Counted from the first letter of the stretch, positions 42,845 through 52,725 are shown. The stretch: DNA of 64,000 nucleotides from JBCCJA01 sp039045975 (GCA_039045975.1 JBCCJA010000001.1:1-64000), one strand, 5' to 3'. A program made the numbers and translations. The notes: generated by a model from the letters alone, not told the origin.

Positions 42845-44155
42845 TCAGCTTAACCGATCGATCGTGCCGTCGGAATCACCGAAGGATTCGGCTTCGATCC
42901 CGACGCCGTTCAACACGCTCAGCCACAGGTTGCACAGCGGCGTCCGCTCGCGGTCGCCCATCACCAGGTGTTGTCCGTGTCGGAAGCCGGCGGCGGCACC
43001 GCCCGCGACGAGCGTCGGGCAGTTCTTCAGACTGTGCACGTTGCTGAGATTGCTGCCGAACGTCGTCACCGTGTGATCGAACAGGCTCGACCCGTCCGCC
43101 TCGCGGGTCGCCTTAAGTCGATCGATGAATTTCGCCAGCAGCGTCGCGTGCGTCACGTCCCGTTTCTCGGAGAACTGCCGACGTTCGCCTTCGTGATAGT
43201 GACTCATCGAGTGGGCACTCACGGTCGAGCCCAACTCGGCGATGAAGCTTTCGACCGGCATGCGGTACGTGAAGACCCGCGACGCGTCGACCTCCATCGC
43301 GGCGGCCATCAGGTCGTACATCACGCCGACCGCCTTGACGCCGTCGAGCTCGGGCGAAGGTTTCTTCACCGGCCGGCTCGGCTGCTTCTTCGGGACGTCG
43401 AGCCACTGGTCTTCTTTCGCGAGCCGTGTCTCGATATCGCGGACCGAGTCGAAATACTCGTCGATCTTGTCGCGGTCGGTCCGCGTCAACCCCTTCTTCA
43501 CACGTCGGGCGTCGAGCATGACCGCGTCGAGCACGCTCTGTTGGTCTTTCAGGCGGGCTTTCCGCTCCGCGAGCGGGACGTCGTCGGCCGAGAACAGCTT
43601 GTGAAAGACGTCGACCGGTTTCTTCCAAGCCGAGACCGGCTTCCCCTGACGATTCCAGGCGAGCGAGCTGCCCGGGCCGTGCCCGTCCTTACCGCCCATG
43701 TCGCCGTCTAATTGAATCGACGGGTATCTCGTCTCGACGCCGAACGTCTCGGCCGCGACCTGATCGACCGACACGGTGTTGTGGAAACTCCGACCGGGCA
43801 CGTCGTAGCGGTTCGCCCCGGTCAGCCAGAAGGTGCTGCCCCAGTGACCCTCATTGGAATAGCGGTGTTCCAGATTCTGAATGACCGTGACGTCGGCTTT
43901 ATGACGCTGCAGCGGCTGCAAGGCCTTCGATAATTCATAATCCGATCCCGTCTTCGTCGGGTCCGGATACCAGATCTCTTTCGTGACGCCGTAACCCATT
44001 CCGAGAAATACGAGCCGTTTCGGCGGCGTCGGCGTCGCCTTTTCGCGTGCCGAGGCGAAACGGCTGAAGCCGAACGAGTCGAGGAACGGCAGGGTGATCA
44101 CCGCCGTCCCCGACCGCAGCACCGCCCGCCGGGTGTATCGATTCTTGAACATCAT
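42845..44155 (-). CDS. DUF1552 family exported protein
   Basis: 436 aa. A twin-arginine-like signal (RYTRRAVLRSGTAVITLPFLDSFG) suggests export by the Tat pathway. Family hallmarks are PKRLVFLGMGYGV, LQPLQRHKADVTVIQNLEH, GHWGSTFWLTGA, SVDQVAAETFG, and NCPTLVAGGAAAGFRHGQH near the C-terminus. DUF1552 proteins, like DUF1501, are partners of planctomycete cytochrome-like proteins; the role is unproven. The start overlaps the stop of the DUF1592-type gene by 4 bases (ATGA), matching the usual pairing. Confidence 0.88.
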   Translation of the reverse strand: MMFKNRYTRRAVLRSGTAVITLPFLDSFGFSRFASAREKATPTPPKRLVFLGMGYGVTKEIWYPDPTKTGSDYELSKALQPLQRHKADVTVIQNLEHRYSNEGHWGSTFWLTGANRYDVPGRSFHNTVSVDQVAAETFGVETRYPSIQLDGDMGGKDGHGPGSSLAWNRQGKPVSAWKKPVDVFHKLFSADDVPLAERKARLKDQQSVLDAVMLDARRVKKGLTRTDRDKIDEYFDSVRDIETRLAKEDQWLDVPKKQPSRPVKKPSPELDGVKAVGVMYDLMAAAMEVDASRVFTYRMPVESFIAELGSTVSAHSMSHYHEGERRQFSEKRDVTHATLLAKFIDRLKATREADGSSLFDHTVTTFGSNLSNVHSLKNCPTLVAGGAAAGFRHGQHLVMGDRERTPLCNLWLSVLNGVGIEAESFGDSDGTIDRLS

Positions 44156-46788
44156 TTACTCCGGAAGGCGTCGGACACGACGAGGTGACGGACGAAAGCC
44201 GAGAACGTGTTCCCCTCACGCCGTGCGTCATGCAGAACCTGCGCGGCGAGTTCTTCGTCCGAGAAACCGAACGGCCGACCGAGACCGTACGCGATCAACG
44301 CTTCGCAGAAGCCGCGTGCGAACGCCTCGTCGCGGTTTTCGATCTCCCGCCGCAATTGTTCGTAACTACGGAAACGGGTTCCGTCCGGCAGGGTGCCGGC
44401 CGCCTGGATCCCGAACTCCTTGCCGACGACGAGATCGGCGAACTGCATTCCGCGGCCGGTCGGCGGCTCGAGGATTTCGACCTTGTCGCGCCAGAGCCCC
44501 GCCGCGTCGAAGTTCTCTAATCCGAAGCCGATCGGGTCGATTTTTCGATGACACTGGGCGCACTGCGGCTGCTCCATGTGCAACCGCTGCAGAGTCCGCG
44601 GGGACGAATCGTCGAGGTCGAGCCGGCTCAATTGCGGCACGTTCGCCGGCGCCGGCGGGGGCGGGTCATGGAGTAGGTGTCGCAAGACCCAGACCCCGCG
44701 TTCGACCGGTGAAGACCGACGTCCGTCAGACCCCATGATGTGCACCGCCGCCGTCCCGAGCAGCCCGCCACGCGGTGATCCCCGCGGCACGTCGACCCGC
44801 CGGAACTCGTGCCCGCTGACGCCGTCGATCCCGTAATAGTCGGCCATCACGTCGTTGAGGACGAGATAGTCGGGATCGAGCAACGTCTCGACCGACAACC
44901 CCTCGTCGATCGCCGTCCGGATCATCGCGTAAATTTCTTTACGCGCGTTCAACCGTATCGTCGTATCGAACGTCGGGTGCCATTTCGGGTGGAACTGAAA
45001 TTGATCGAGCCGACCCATGTCGAGCCACTGATGGGCGAAGCTCTCCACGAACTCGTGCACGCGTTCGTCGGCCAGCATCCTGTCGACTTGACGGCCCAAT
45101 TCGGCGGGATCACTCAGTCGCCCTCGTTCCGCGACGGTCATCAGTTCGCGGTCGGGCGGGGCGCTCCACAGAAAGTAAGACAGGCGGACGGCCAACTCGC
45201 GATCGGAGAGCGGCTCCCGCTCCTCGCCCGACCGGGGCTCGGCCATGTAGAGGAAACCCGGCGAGGATAAAATCAACGCCATCGGGTCGACCACGGCCTC
45301 GGCGCGGTCACGACCGACGCGTCGCCACGTGCTGTAACGGTCGACGAGAAACTCGATATATTCACGCGAAGGCCGGTCGCCGCGAAACGCACGCTCGGCG
45401 AACCGCGTCAGGACTCGACTGACATAATCTTCTTCAGACTCTCCCCGCGACGGATCGGGGAACGTCTCCCGGAAGACACGTGGCGGCCAACTGTCGTGGA
45501 ACGGCCCCTCGCGTTCGATCCAGTCGACCCACAGAAACGGTCGCGGCCCGACGGGATCCTCAGCGTGCGTGTTGCGATACTCACGCCAGGTCTCGCTACT
45601 GTTGTTATGCCACCGCTGTCTGACGACGAAATAAGAGTCCCAGGGTAAGTCCGCGACGTCGACCTCGATCGTCTGCGGCCGTGCGAGCGTGCCGGTCACT
45701 TTCCGCTGACCGAGCCTCTGCCACTCCCCCCACTTGCGATGCTTCACGCCGTACTCGATATAGCGGAGCCGCTCGGGGGCGTCGTCGAACGCCGCGACCC
45801 GGAAGCGGAACGTGTGCCGTCCGTATGTCGTGTCGCGCACGGGCGGCGAGGTCACACTGCGAGGCCCGACGCGTCTGCGGATCAGCGTCGCACCCCGCTT
45901 CGTCTCGGGCCGCTCGAAGTAGTCGATCAGTTGGGGGGCGTCGAAGTTATATTGGAAAATCGCCTTTTTCGTCCCCGCCGCGTCGGAGAATCCGAACGCC
46001 TTCGCGGGTTTCGCCTTCTGGGCCTGAAACGCCTTCGCCCGTTCGTAACCGTCGGTCAGCCTATCGAGCGCTTTGCGGTGCGTCGCGGCCGCTTCGATCT
46101 CCGCTTCGATCCTGACCGTTTCGACCCGCGGCTTTTTCCGCGGATCGATTCTCGCGATCTTCGCCAACTCGTCGCTGGCGATCTGATGGTAGAGCTCGAA
46201 CTGCTCGCTCGAGAAATAAAGCGACGCCCCCGACGTATCGAAACCGCCGGTGTCGTCGTCGGCCGGCAAGTCGTCGACGTTCGGGGTGAGGTGCAGCAAA
46301 GCCTCCAATGACCGCGCGTACTCGCGTCGGTTGAGGCGACGGATCGTGATCTCGCCACCGCTGTCGGACAAGATCTTCCGCGCCGTCACCATGTTTTTGG
46401 ACAGGGCTTCGAGGAAGTCGGCTTTCTTGCGATCCGGGATCCGCCTTTCCTCGGGCGGCGGCATCTCGCCGGAATTAATGACGTTGAGAACTTTCTGCCA
46501 CACCTCGGCCGTCTTAATATCTTTGCTGACGTGGAGATCGAGCGTCTCCAGGTCGACCCCACCCTCGGCCGCGAACTCGTCATGGCAGTCGAGGCAGTGC
46601 GCCTCGAACAGGGCTGCAGCCGACGCAGGCATCCAGGCCCCGTCCGATCCGGCCGCCTCGGCCGACGTAGTCGCCGCGATCTGAAGGGCTGACAGGCAGA
46701 GTGCGAGCCGGAGGACGCCGCGGCCGGCGGACCCATTGCCCACCGACCGCAAAGCGCTCCCTCGCAAATACCGGACTCTGATCTTCAC
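44152..46788 (-). CDS. Large secreted PSCyt1/DUF1592-type cytochrome-like protein
   Basis: 878 aa from a GTG at 46788, with GAGG about 8 bases upstream and a signal segment VLRLALCLSALQIAATTSAEA. Domains in order: PSCyt1 with haem-type CLDCH (65-69), DUF1587 (RRLNRREYARSLEALLHL), a beta-rich insert (DUF1595 follows), DUF1592 (LAVRLSYFLWSAPPDREL), DUF1588 (LLGTAAVHIMGSDGRRSSPVERG with a second CxxCH, CAQCH), and DUF1585 (GFCEALIAYGLGRP). Such proteins are planctomycete-specific and may work in extracellular redox reactions. The open frame further upstream overlaps the lipoprotein gene and was not used. Confidence 0.88.
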   Translation of the reverse strand: MKIRVRYLRGSALRSVGNGSAGRGVLRLALCLSALQIAATTSAEAAGSDGAWMPASAAALFEAHCLDCHDEFAAEGGVDLETLDLHVSKDIKTAEVWQKVLNVINSGEMPPPEERRIPDRKKADFLEALSKNMVTARKILSDSGGEITIRRLNRREYARSLEALLHLTPNVDDLPADDDTGGFDTSGASLYFSSEQFELYHQIASDELAKIARIDPRKKPRVETVRIEAEIEAAATHRKALDRLTDGYERAKAFQAQKAKPAKAFGFSDAAGTKKAIFQYNFDAPQLIDYFERPETKRGATLIRRRVGPRSVTSPPVRDTTYGRHTFRFRVAAFDDAPERLRYIEYGVKHRKWGEWQRLGQRKVTGTLARPQTIEVDVADLPWDSYFVVRQRWHNNSSETWREYRNTHAEDPVGPRPFLWVDWIEREGPFHDSWPPRVFRETFPDPSRGESEEDYVSRVLTRFAERAFRGDRPSREYIEFLVDRYSTWRRVGRDRAEAVVDPMALILSSPGFLYMAEPRSGEEREPLSDRELAVRLSYFLWSAPPDRELMTVAERGRLSDPAELGRQVDRMLADERVHEFVESFAHQWLDMGRLDQFQFHPKWHPTFDTTIRLNARKEIYAMIRTAIDEGLSVETLLDPDYLVLNDVMADYYGIDGVSGHEFRRVDVPRGSPRGGLLGTAAVHIMGSDGRRSSPVERGVWVLRHLLHDPPPPAPANVPQLSRLDLDDSSPRTLQRLHMEQPQCAQCHRKIDPIGFGLENFDAAGLWRDKVEILEPPTGRGMQFADLVVGKEFGIQAAGTLPDGTRFRSYEQLRREIENRDEAFARGFCEALIAYGLGRPFGFSDEELAAQVLHDARREGNTFSAFVRHLVVSDAFRSK

Positions 46789-46813
46789 CGCCGAACCTCG
46801 CCCTAAATCGATC

Positions 46814-47296
46814 TCAGAGGGAAAAATTCGCCGTGTCCGTACCGCCCGGAGGGACTTCGAATCGCAGCGGTTCAAAGTCCTTCGGGATCTTGATGTCGGG
46901 CATAGGCCGTGTCGCCACGCCGACCTCTTGATCCGGGGGCCCGGCGTCGACCGGACCCCACTGCCAAACCATGCGCCGCGATTCGGTCCCGTGAATCGAG
47001 ACGCGGTGCGCGCCGACCACCGCGCCCGGCTTTTGGTTGCCGACCATGACGTACAGTGAGTAGCGGCCCTGCTCGTCGGCGAAACCCTCGGAAGCCGCGC
47101 CGGTGTTGACGGTGTCGCCCGATGCGATCGGTTTGAACCGAACATAAACGTGTGCGGCAGGCTTTCCGCCGAACGTCACCACGCCAGACACCGGTGCGAG
47201 CTGTGGGCCGCTCGTCGGCTGTCCACAGCCGGGCACGACGATCGCCGCGACGCCGACGCCCGCAAAAATCGCGAGCTCACGGAATATATTTCGCAT
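46814..47296 (-). CDS. Lipoprotein with transthyretin-like fold (module B)
   Basis: 160 aa. The lipobox is VVPGC after a hydrophobic signal (LAIFAGVGVAAIV). The mature part parallels the module-A lipoprotein: PVSGVVTFGGKPAAHVYVRFKP, EGFADEQGRYSLYVMVG, VGAHRVSIHG, then FEVPPGGTDTANFSL, the same ending theme as AAGGTDAADFSV at 9.6 kb. It lies 3 bases after the DUF1559 gene and 25 before the DUF1592 gene, so the module may extend into the cytochrome-like genes. Function unknown. Confidence 0.82.
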   Translation of the reverse strand: MRNIFRELAIFAGVGVAAIVVPGCGQPTSGPQLAPVSGVVTFGGKPAAHVYVRFKPIASGDTVNTGAASEGFADEQGRYSLYVMVGNQKPGAVVGAHRVSIHGTESRRMVWQWGPVDAGPPDQEVGVATRPMPDIKIPKDFEPLRFEVPPGGTDTANFSL

Positions 47297-47299
47297 GGC

Positions 47300-48400
47300 C
47301 TAAAACTCCCCGAGCACACGTCCGTCCGAACGCGCCATGAGATAGTCGATGACCGCGTTCCGGTTGGAATCGCTTCCCGCGATTTTCGCCCAGTTGCCAC
47401 CGCCGGGTCCCCCGTCGGCGTCGATATTCTCAGAGATGAAGCGGACGGAGCCGTCGGCGAGCACGACCTGTGCCCCGCCCGGATGCACGCTCTGCCATTC
47501 GTAAACATCGGGTGTATTGGCATTCACCCCGAGTCGCCCGGAGGCGTACGTCCGGGCAGAGTTCGAGTGGGTTATCGACGCGAAGAACAGTTGACCGCCT
47601 CCGGTGTTCGTGCCGTCGGGCATCACCCGGCCGTAAGCCTTCTCGCCGAGCATGATCGTGTTGCTCGTTCCGTCGGTGATATCGCGGAAGCGGATAGAGC
47701 TATGGACGCCGAACAAACCGTCGTACAGGCTGAAATTACAGACGGAGTTCTGCATGCTGTTGTTCCCGCCGCGGACGGAGTTCGAGTCTCCCGCCGCGAC
47801 GTAAGACGCGACCGGGCCGGGCCGGGCCGACGAGTCCGACAGCGGTCGCATCCGGCCGTCCGGAACCATACCGGACGCCGTCTGTACGAGAGGCGCCGGG
47901 TCGGACGGGCATCGGAAGACCGCGTATTCCGTTTCCCAGATCGTCAGGGCTTGGGCCGACGAGTCGTTGCGGAAATCACGAGGCATGCGGCGGCCGACGC
48001 CGAGCGTCTCGTAGACGTTATCGAGCTCTAAATACGGCAAAATCATTGAGGACCACGTCCACGCGGCCTGGCCGTGCTGGTCCCAGGCAGCGCCGTCGCA
48101 GCTCAACAGCGAAACGTCGTCTCGATACTCTTCAACTGTCCGCCCGTAAGGGCCCGGGTCGAGCTGATAAACGTGCCCGGGCGGCAGCGTGCCGAAGGCG
48201 TCGTGATAATTGTGCATCGCGAGGCCGAGCTGCTTCAGGTTGTTCTTACAAGCCGTCCTCCGGGCCGCCTCGCGTGCCTGCTGTACCGCCGGGAGCAGGA
48301 GCGCGACGATGATCGCGATGATCGCGATCACCACGAGCAGCTCGATTAAGGTAAATGCACCTCTTGATGCGTTCACCTGGTCGCGTGCTATCCGGTTCAT
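47300..48400 (-). CDS. DUF1559 prepilin-like protein (module B)
   Basis: 366 aa. A 14-residue leader precedes the prepilin motif GAFTLIELLVVIAIIAII, then AREAARRTACKNNLKQLGLAMHNYHD. The C-terminal hallmarks IRFRDITDGTSNTIMLGEKA, HPGGAQVVLADGSVRF and the end GRVLGEF are present. The segment just after the N-terminal helix is nearly identical to module A, while the middle differs, as is usual for these families. It starts 29 bases after the FecR-like stop, exactly the spacing seen in module A. Confidence 0.92.
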   Translation of the reverse strand: MNRIARDQVNASRGAFTLIELLVVIAIIAIIVALLLPAVQQAREAARRTACKNNLKQLGLAMHNYHDAFGTLPPGHVYQLDPGPYGRTVEEYRDDVSLLSCDGAAWDQHGQAAWTWSSMILPYLELDNVYETLGVGRRMPRDFRNDSSAQALTIWETEYAVFRCPSDPAPLVQTASGMVPDGRMRPLSDSSARPGPVASYVAAGDSNSVRGGNNSMQNSVCNFSLYDGLFGVHSSIRFRDITDGTSNTIMLGEKAYGRVMPDGTNTGGGQLFFASITHSNSARTYASGRLGVNANTPDVYEWQSVHPGGAQVVLADGSVRFISENIDADGGPGGGNWAKIAGSDSNRNAVIDYLMARSDGRVLGEF

Positions 48401-48429
48401 AACTATTCCTTGAACAGAGGACTTGAGAA

Positions 48430-49842
48430 TTAAAAGACCGAGTCGGCCGCCCGAGCGGGCGGAGAGACGTCTCGATCGTCACCGGACGCATCCACCAGGA
48501 TGCGAAACTGGTCCATAAAGTTCGGCATCGACTGCCGCAGATTGAACGAAACGGTCCGGCGGTCTTCGGACACCGAAACGATATCGTCGTCGGGACCGGG
48601 CTCCAGCCCGCGGTATTCGGCCGACGAAAACTTGACACCGTCGGCGACCGCAGAGTCGAACCGCCGGAGATCATCAGGCGTGTACAACACCGCCAGCACC
48701 GGACGCTCGAACGTTACCGCCCCGATCGCCGGGCGCTTGCTGTACTCGCCGGGATCGAAGTGCACGAGGTAGCTATCGAAGACGGACCCCGCGGCGATCG
48801 TCCGCCGCCCGCGGACGTCCTCGATCTCAATACCCGACTCGGCCGAAGCCGCCCCACGTTCTTCGGTAAACAAGACGACGTGGTCGATCGTCTGCCGCGA
48901 CAGCTCGGTCAAGACTTCCGGGGCCTGCGACGCGATCCGGACCACACCGCCGATGCTCGCGACCCCGGCCCGCGATCGACGCACCTTCTCGGCGAAGTCG
49001 TCCCACGAGATCGCCCAGCCGACTTCGGAGATCGTCTCCGCGAGTCGGTCCATCTGGGCCACACGCCCTGCCGTCAGCCTGACGAACTCCCGCTGACTGC
49101 CGTCGCTGTTGAAAACGGCCGCCTTAACCTGACCCTCCGCGACGGCGACGCGTGTCCCCGCCGTCACGTCGTATTCAACGAAGAACTCCGTGCCGAGGTC
49201 GACGATCTGGCCGTCTTCGGTCGAAACCGAGAAGCCGATGTCTTGCTCCGGCACGCGGGCCGCGATCGCCCCGCGTCGGAGCCGGACGCGGCTCGATCGC
49301 TCGACCTGCAACACGGCGGGCGCGATCAGCTCGATCCGCGTTCCCTTTTCCAGCACGAAGCCGGCCGTGCCCGACGTCAGTCGCAACGACTGCCCCTCTT
49401 TCACGACATCGCCGGGGCGGTATTCGGTCCCGGACCACGTGGCGTCGTCCGAAAGGGCGATCAGGTGCCCGACCGTGGAAGCCTGCGGCGTCGCCGCGAA
49501 CAGCCACAGCGGCACCGCGACCGCCAAGCAGACCGCCGCCGCGAACGCGTACAGAGAACGGCGACCGGCGACGCCTTTCGTGACTTCCCGCGTGCCGTGG
49601 CCTTCCGAAAGCATTGCGGCTAGAAGAGCCGCCGAGGGCTGCTCGCACGCGAACCGCGACAGTTCGAGGTCGATCTGCAGGTGAGCGGCGATCCGCATCG
49701 CCGCTTCGGGGCCGGCCCCTTCGAGTGCCGCACTGACCTGCTCGGCGGCGGTATGGTCCCAGCCCCGATCAACCACGCCATCGAGCGTGTCGACCAAGCC
49801 GTCGGGTGAACCCGCACTGCGGTGAAGTCCCGGCGTGCTCAC
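48430..49842 (-). CDS. FecR-like transmembrane anti-sigma/sensor protein (module B)
   Basis: 470 aa from a GTG in a GTGA overlap with the sigma-factor stop. Cytoplasmic residues 1-94, membrane helix about 95-117 (LYAFAAAVCLAVAVPLWLF), FecR core (GQSLRLTSGTAGFVLEKGTRIEL, IVDLGTEFFVEYDVTAGTRVAV), and a C-terminal domain (about 350-465) with AGSVFDSYLVHFDPGEY, AVTFERPVLAVLY, YRGLEPGPDDDIVSVSED and MDQFRILVDA. That domain is shared with the module-A protein. It probably transmits an external signal to the adjacent sigma factor. Confidence 0.83.
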   Translation of the reverse strand: MSTPGLHRSAGSPDGLVDTLDGVVDRGWDHTAAEQVSAALEGAGPEAAMRIAAHLQIDLELSRFACEQPSAALLAAMLSEGHGTREVTKGVAGRRSLYAFAAAVCLAVAVPLWLFAATPQASTVGHLIALSDDATWSGTEYRPGDVVKEGQSLRLTSGTAGFVLEKGTRIELIAPAVLQVERSSRVRLRRGAIAARVPEQDIGFSVSTEDGQIVDLGTEFFVEYDVTAGTRVAVAEGQVKAAVFNSDGSQREFVRLTAGRVAQMDRLAETISEVGWAISWDDFAEKVRRSRAGVASIGGVVRIASQAPEVLTELSRQTIDHVVLFTEERGAASAESGIEIEDVRGRRTIAAGSVFDSYLVHFDPGEYSKRPAIGAVTFERPVLAVLYTPDDLRRFDSAVADGVKFSSAEYRGLEPGPDDDIVSVSEDRRTVSFNLRQSMPNFMDQFRILVDASGDDRDVSPPARAADSVF

Positions 49843-50390
49843 GTCAGTTTCCGTTCGACACAGCGGGCTAGCTTCTTGCGGATCCGACTCAGCCGCATGT
49901 AGAGCGAGCTGACCGTCTTGCCGAGCCGGGAGGCAGTCGCGGTCACCGGGCTGGCTTTGTAGTAGGTCTCGCGGACGAGACTCCGGTCCGACTCCGGCAA
50001 CTGGTCAATGCACTCACGCAGCCAGACCTGACGCATTTCCAGGATCTCGGCACTGGCGGTGTGCATGCGGCTCATCTTTGACAGCGCCGCTTCACTGAGG
50101 CCGAAGCCCTGATGCCGCTTCTTTTGCTTCCAGTAGTCGGCCGCAACGTTGTACGCCACGCCCGCCGCCCAAGCCCGGAAGCTGCGCCCGAACTCGAATT
50201 GGTCAAACGACTTCCAGAGATTCACGCAGACATCCTGGAGCACGTCCTCGGCATCGACGCGGTTCATGACGAGGTAACGCACGTACGCCTCTATGTCCGT
50301 GTAGGCATCTGAAAGCAGCTCCAAGAAGACTTCCTGTCTTTTGTTGCGGCTTTCGCCCGTAAGGCTGATCGGTTCGCTCACCAGCGACAT
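49839..50390 (-). CDS. ECF RNA polymerase sigma factor (module B)
   Basis: 183 aa from the ATG at 50390. Region 2 is seen as IEAYVRYLVMNRVDAEDVLQDVCVNLW and FEFGRSFRAWAAGVAYNVAADYW; region 4 as LPESDRSLVRETYYKASPVTATASRLGKTVSSLYMRLSRIRKKL. It is a close homologue of the module-A sigma factor (same length, same insertion pattern). It heads the minus-strand series FecR, DUF1559, lipoprotein and possibly the DUF1592/DUF1552 genes. An integrase relic lies just upstream. Confidence 0.89.
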   Translation of the reverse strand: MSLVSEPISLTGESRNKRQEVFLELLSDAYTDIEAYVRYLVMNRVDAEDVLQDVCVNLWKSFDQFEFGRSFRAWAAGVAYNVAADYWKQKKRHQGFGLSEAALSKMSRMHTASAEILEMRQVWLRECIDQLPESDRSLVRETYYKASPVTATASRLGKTVSSLYMRLSRIRKKLARCVERKLT

Positions 50391-51028
50391 GACTGAGGTC
50401 TGCGTGCAGAGCTGACACCAGATATTCTGGCCAGCGGGTCGGACCTAACGCCCAATCTGAGAGAAATTCAGAAAGTCACGGATTGGGCGATTCGGGCGAC
50501 TCTTCGGCAAGTCGACCAATTGCCTGAACAGGCGTGATGACGCCCGTCCGCTGTGTCGGGCTCAAAGGTTTCCGGAGGAGGCGCCCAAAGGGTCGCACTA
50601 ACTCGCCCCGCCTCGACTGAGAGCTTCTTTGGACAGGCGTTCTTTCGCTCCATCTCTTTGGAGCATTTCCCTCGCCGACCCGCCGGCTGCAGTACGCCTT
50701 CTTCCAACCGTCTTAGACCTGCTCGGTCACGCCGATGTGGACAAGCGGGCACAAATCCTCGCCCGCCACTCCGAACCGCGGCTGACACTGCACCGCTACA
50801 CCCAAGTCGGGCTGTAAGACCCCAGGGCAGCCGTTGCCGGTCCGTCGACTGCGACGCCGGCTATGTTTATCGCGCCTGACACGTCAGAAGCAGATAACTC
50901 TCGAAACTGCGGTGCCCGTCACGGTACCCGCGCTCCCAGAGTGACCCCCGATTCCGACGGCCTGCCAGAGGTCAGAAGCGATCGTCCATCCTGCCGAAAG
51001 CAAGGTTCGGACGGTCCCGGTCAGCGAA
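50391..51028. other. Gap holding an integrase relic beside tRNA-Arg
   Basis: About 640 bases without an intact gene. Apart from the tyrosine-recombinase C-terminal fragment (50709-50817), I find no recognisable gene, hairpin or repeat. Part of the gap must contain the sigma-factor promoter. A direct repeat of the tRNA 3' end was looked for by eye and not found. Confidence 0.5.
50709..50817 (+). pseudogene. Tyrosine-recombinase (integrase) C-terminal fragment
   Basis: The frame reads LLGHADVDKRAQILARHSEPRLTLHRYTQVGL and then stops. This is the family ending in which ARHS carries the last catalytic His region and RY the nucleophilic Tyr. Nothing upstream in any frame continues the catalytic domain, so it is a truncated relic. 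It lies 212 bases from, and points towards, the 3' end of tRNA-Arg, the usual insertion target of such enzymes. Confidence 0.65.
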
Positions 51029-51102
<74 letters not shown>

Positions 51103-51380
51103 GTGAAAGAAGCTTAGCCCGCCGCGGCCGATAGCGTAAAGGCAGCCGCACGGGCGGTTCCGGGGTCGTGTGGTGACGATTCGTCCGACCGCGGGCCCGC
51201 CGATCTTGCCTGCCGGCCGGGTTAGGCCGATCGCGTTGGATCGGGCGTCTTTTCGCGTCGATGACTCACACGCGGATCTTGATGTGTTCGGCGTTCGGGT
51301 TCCGTTGTAGGTTCGGACACCAGCGTTTTCGGAACGGTTCGCCCGGGCGGTAGGACTCGAAACCGGTCAGGAGGGCGGTC

Positions 51381-52706
51381 ATGCGGCGCGTCGTGACGTT
51401 GATTTTGGCGGGCGGCAAAGGGACGCGACTGGAGCCGCTCACGCGGGACCGGGCGAAGCCGGCCGTGCCGTTCGGCGGGGCTTACCGCATCATCGATTTC
51501 GCCCTGTCGAACTGCCTGAACAGCGGGCTGCGGCGGATCCTCGTGATGACGCAGTACAAGGGGGCCAGCCTCGACAGGCACCTGAACATGGGCTGGCGGT
51601 TCCTGACTCGGGAACTCGACGAGTACGTCGACGTGCTCCCGCCGCAGCAGCGGATCGACGAGCGGTGGTACGAGGGCACGGCCGACGCCGTGTATCAGAA
51701 CATCTACTCGATCGAGCGGGCCAACCCTGACGTGCTGCTGATCCTCTCGGGCGATCACATCTACAAAATGGACTACGACGCCCTGATCGAGGACCACATG
51801 CGGTCGGGCGCGGTCGCGACGGTCGGCTGCATTCCGGTGCGCCGCGAAGAAGCCAAAGGCTTCGGCGTGATGGACATCGACGCCGGCCGCCGCGTCACGA
51901 AGTTCGTCGAGAAGCCTGCCGAGCCACCGACGATGCCCGACGACCCGACGCGGTCGCTGGCGTCGATGGGCATCTACGTCTTCGACGCGCGGACCCTATT
52001 CGAGGAACTCTGCCGCGACGCGACCGACCGCGAGTCCTCACGTGACTTCGGCAAGAACATCATCCCGTCGATGATCGGCCGACAGAAGGTCCGCGCGTAC
52101 CCGTTCACCGACCGGTCGACGGGCGGCCCCGGCTACTGGCGGGACGTCGGCACCCTCGACGCATACTACGAGGCGAGCATGGACCTCGTCTCCGTCACGC
52201 CGGAGCTGAACCTCTACGAGCGTGACTGGGAGATCCGCAGTTACCAGCCGAACTTCCCGCCGGCGAAGTTCGTTTTCGCCGCCGACGACCGCGGCGAGCC
52301 GCGTGTCGGGCAGGCGCTCGACAGCATCGTTTGCCCCGGCTCGATCGTCTCCGGCGGCAAGGTGGAGCGTTCAGTCATCTCATACGACGTCCGCGTCAAC
52401 AGCTGGGCGAGCGTCGAAGACTCGATCCTGCTCGAAGGCGTCGACGTCGGTCGGAACGCACGCCTGCGGAACGTGATCGTCGACAAGGGCGTCTCGATCC
52501 CGGCCGGGACGGAGATCGGCTTCGACCACGCGGCCGACCGGGCCCGTGGGCTGACCTTCTCGTCGGGCGGCGTGACCGTGATCGGCAAGACCGACACGTT
52601 CGAGCCGGTCCCCGAGCAGAGTCCCGTTCACGAAATACCGGCCCCGCACCTGCGTGACGTTGCGGCCCGTGCGGGGCGGGGGTCGATCGAAGTCGAGATC
52701 GAATAG
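51381..52706 (+). CDS. glgC: Glucose-1-phosphate adenylyltransferase
   Basis: 441 aa; makes ADP-glucose for glycogen synthesis. AGGKGTRLEPLTRDRAKPAVPFGG is the nucleotide/regulatory N-terminus, followed by YRIIDFALSNCLNSGL, the QQRIDERWYEGTADAVYQN substrate loop, LILSGDHIYKMDY, GFGVMDID, FVEKP and YWRDVGTLDAYYEA. The C-terminal left-handed beta-helix runs from about 300 (SIVCPGSIVSGGKVERSVIS, SILLEGVDVG). An AGGAGG lies 6 bases before the ATG. It stands alone, with no other glycogen gene nearby. Confidence 0.95.
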   Translation: MRRVVTLILAGGKGTRLEPLTRDRAKPAVPFGGAYRIIDFALSNCLNSGLRRILVMTQYKGASLDRHLNMGWRFLTRELDEYVDVLPPQQRIDERWYEGTADAVYQNIYSIERANPDVLLILSGDHIYKMDYDALIEDHMRSGAVATVGCIPVRREEAKGFGVMDIDAGRRVTKFVEKPAEPPTMPDDPTRSLASMGIYVFDARTLFEELCRDATDRESSRDFGKNIIPSMIGRQKVRAYPFTDRSTGGPGYWRDVGTLDAYYEASMDLVSVTPELNLYERDWEIRSYQPNFPPAKFVFAADDRGEPRVGQALDSIVCPGSIVSGGKVERSVISYDVRVNSWASVEDSILLEGVDVGRNARLRNVIVDKGVSIPAGTEIGFDHAADRARGLTFSSGGVTVIGKTDTFEPVPEQSPVHEIPAPHLRDVAARAGRGSIEVEIE

Positions 52707-52725
52707 TCGAGATCGAGTAGCCGGG

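Noticed and set aside
46789..47145. N-terminal extension of the DUF1592-type protein
   Set aside because: The extension lies inside the lipoprotein gene in another frame and lacks a signal peptide; the GTG at 46788 gives one.
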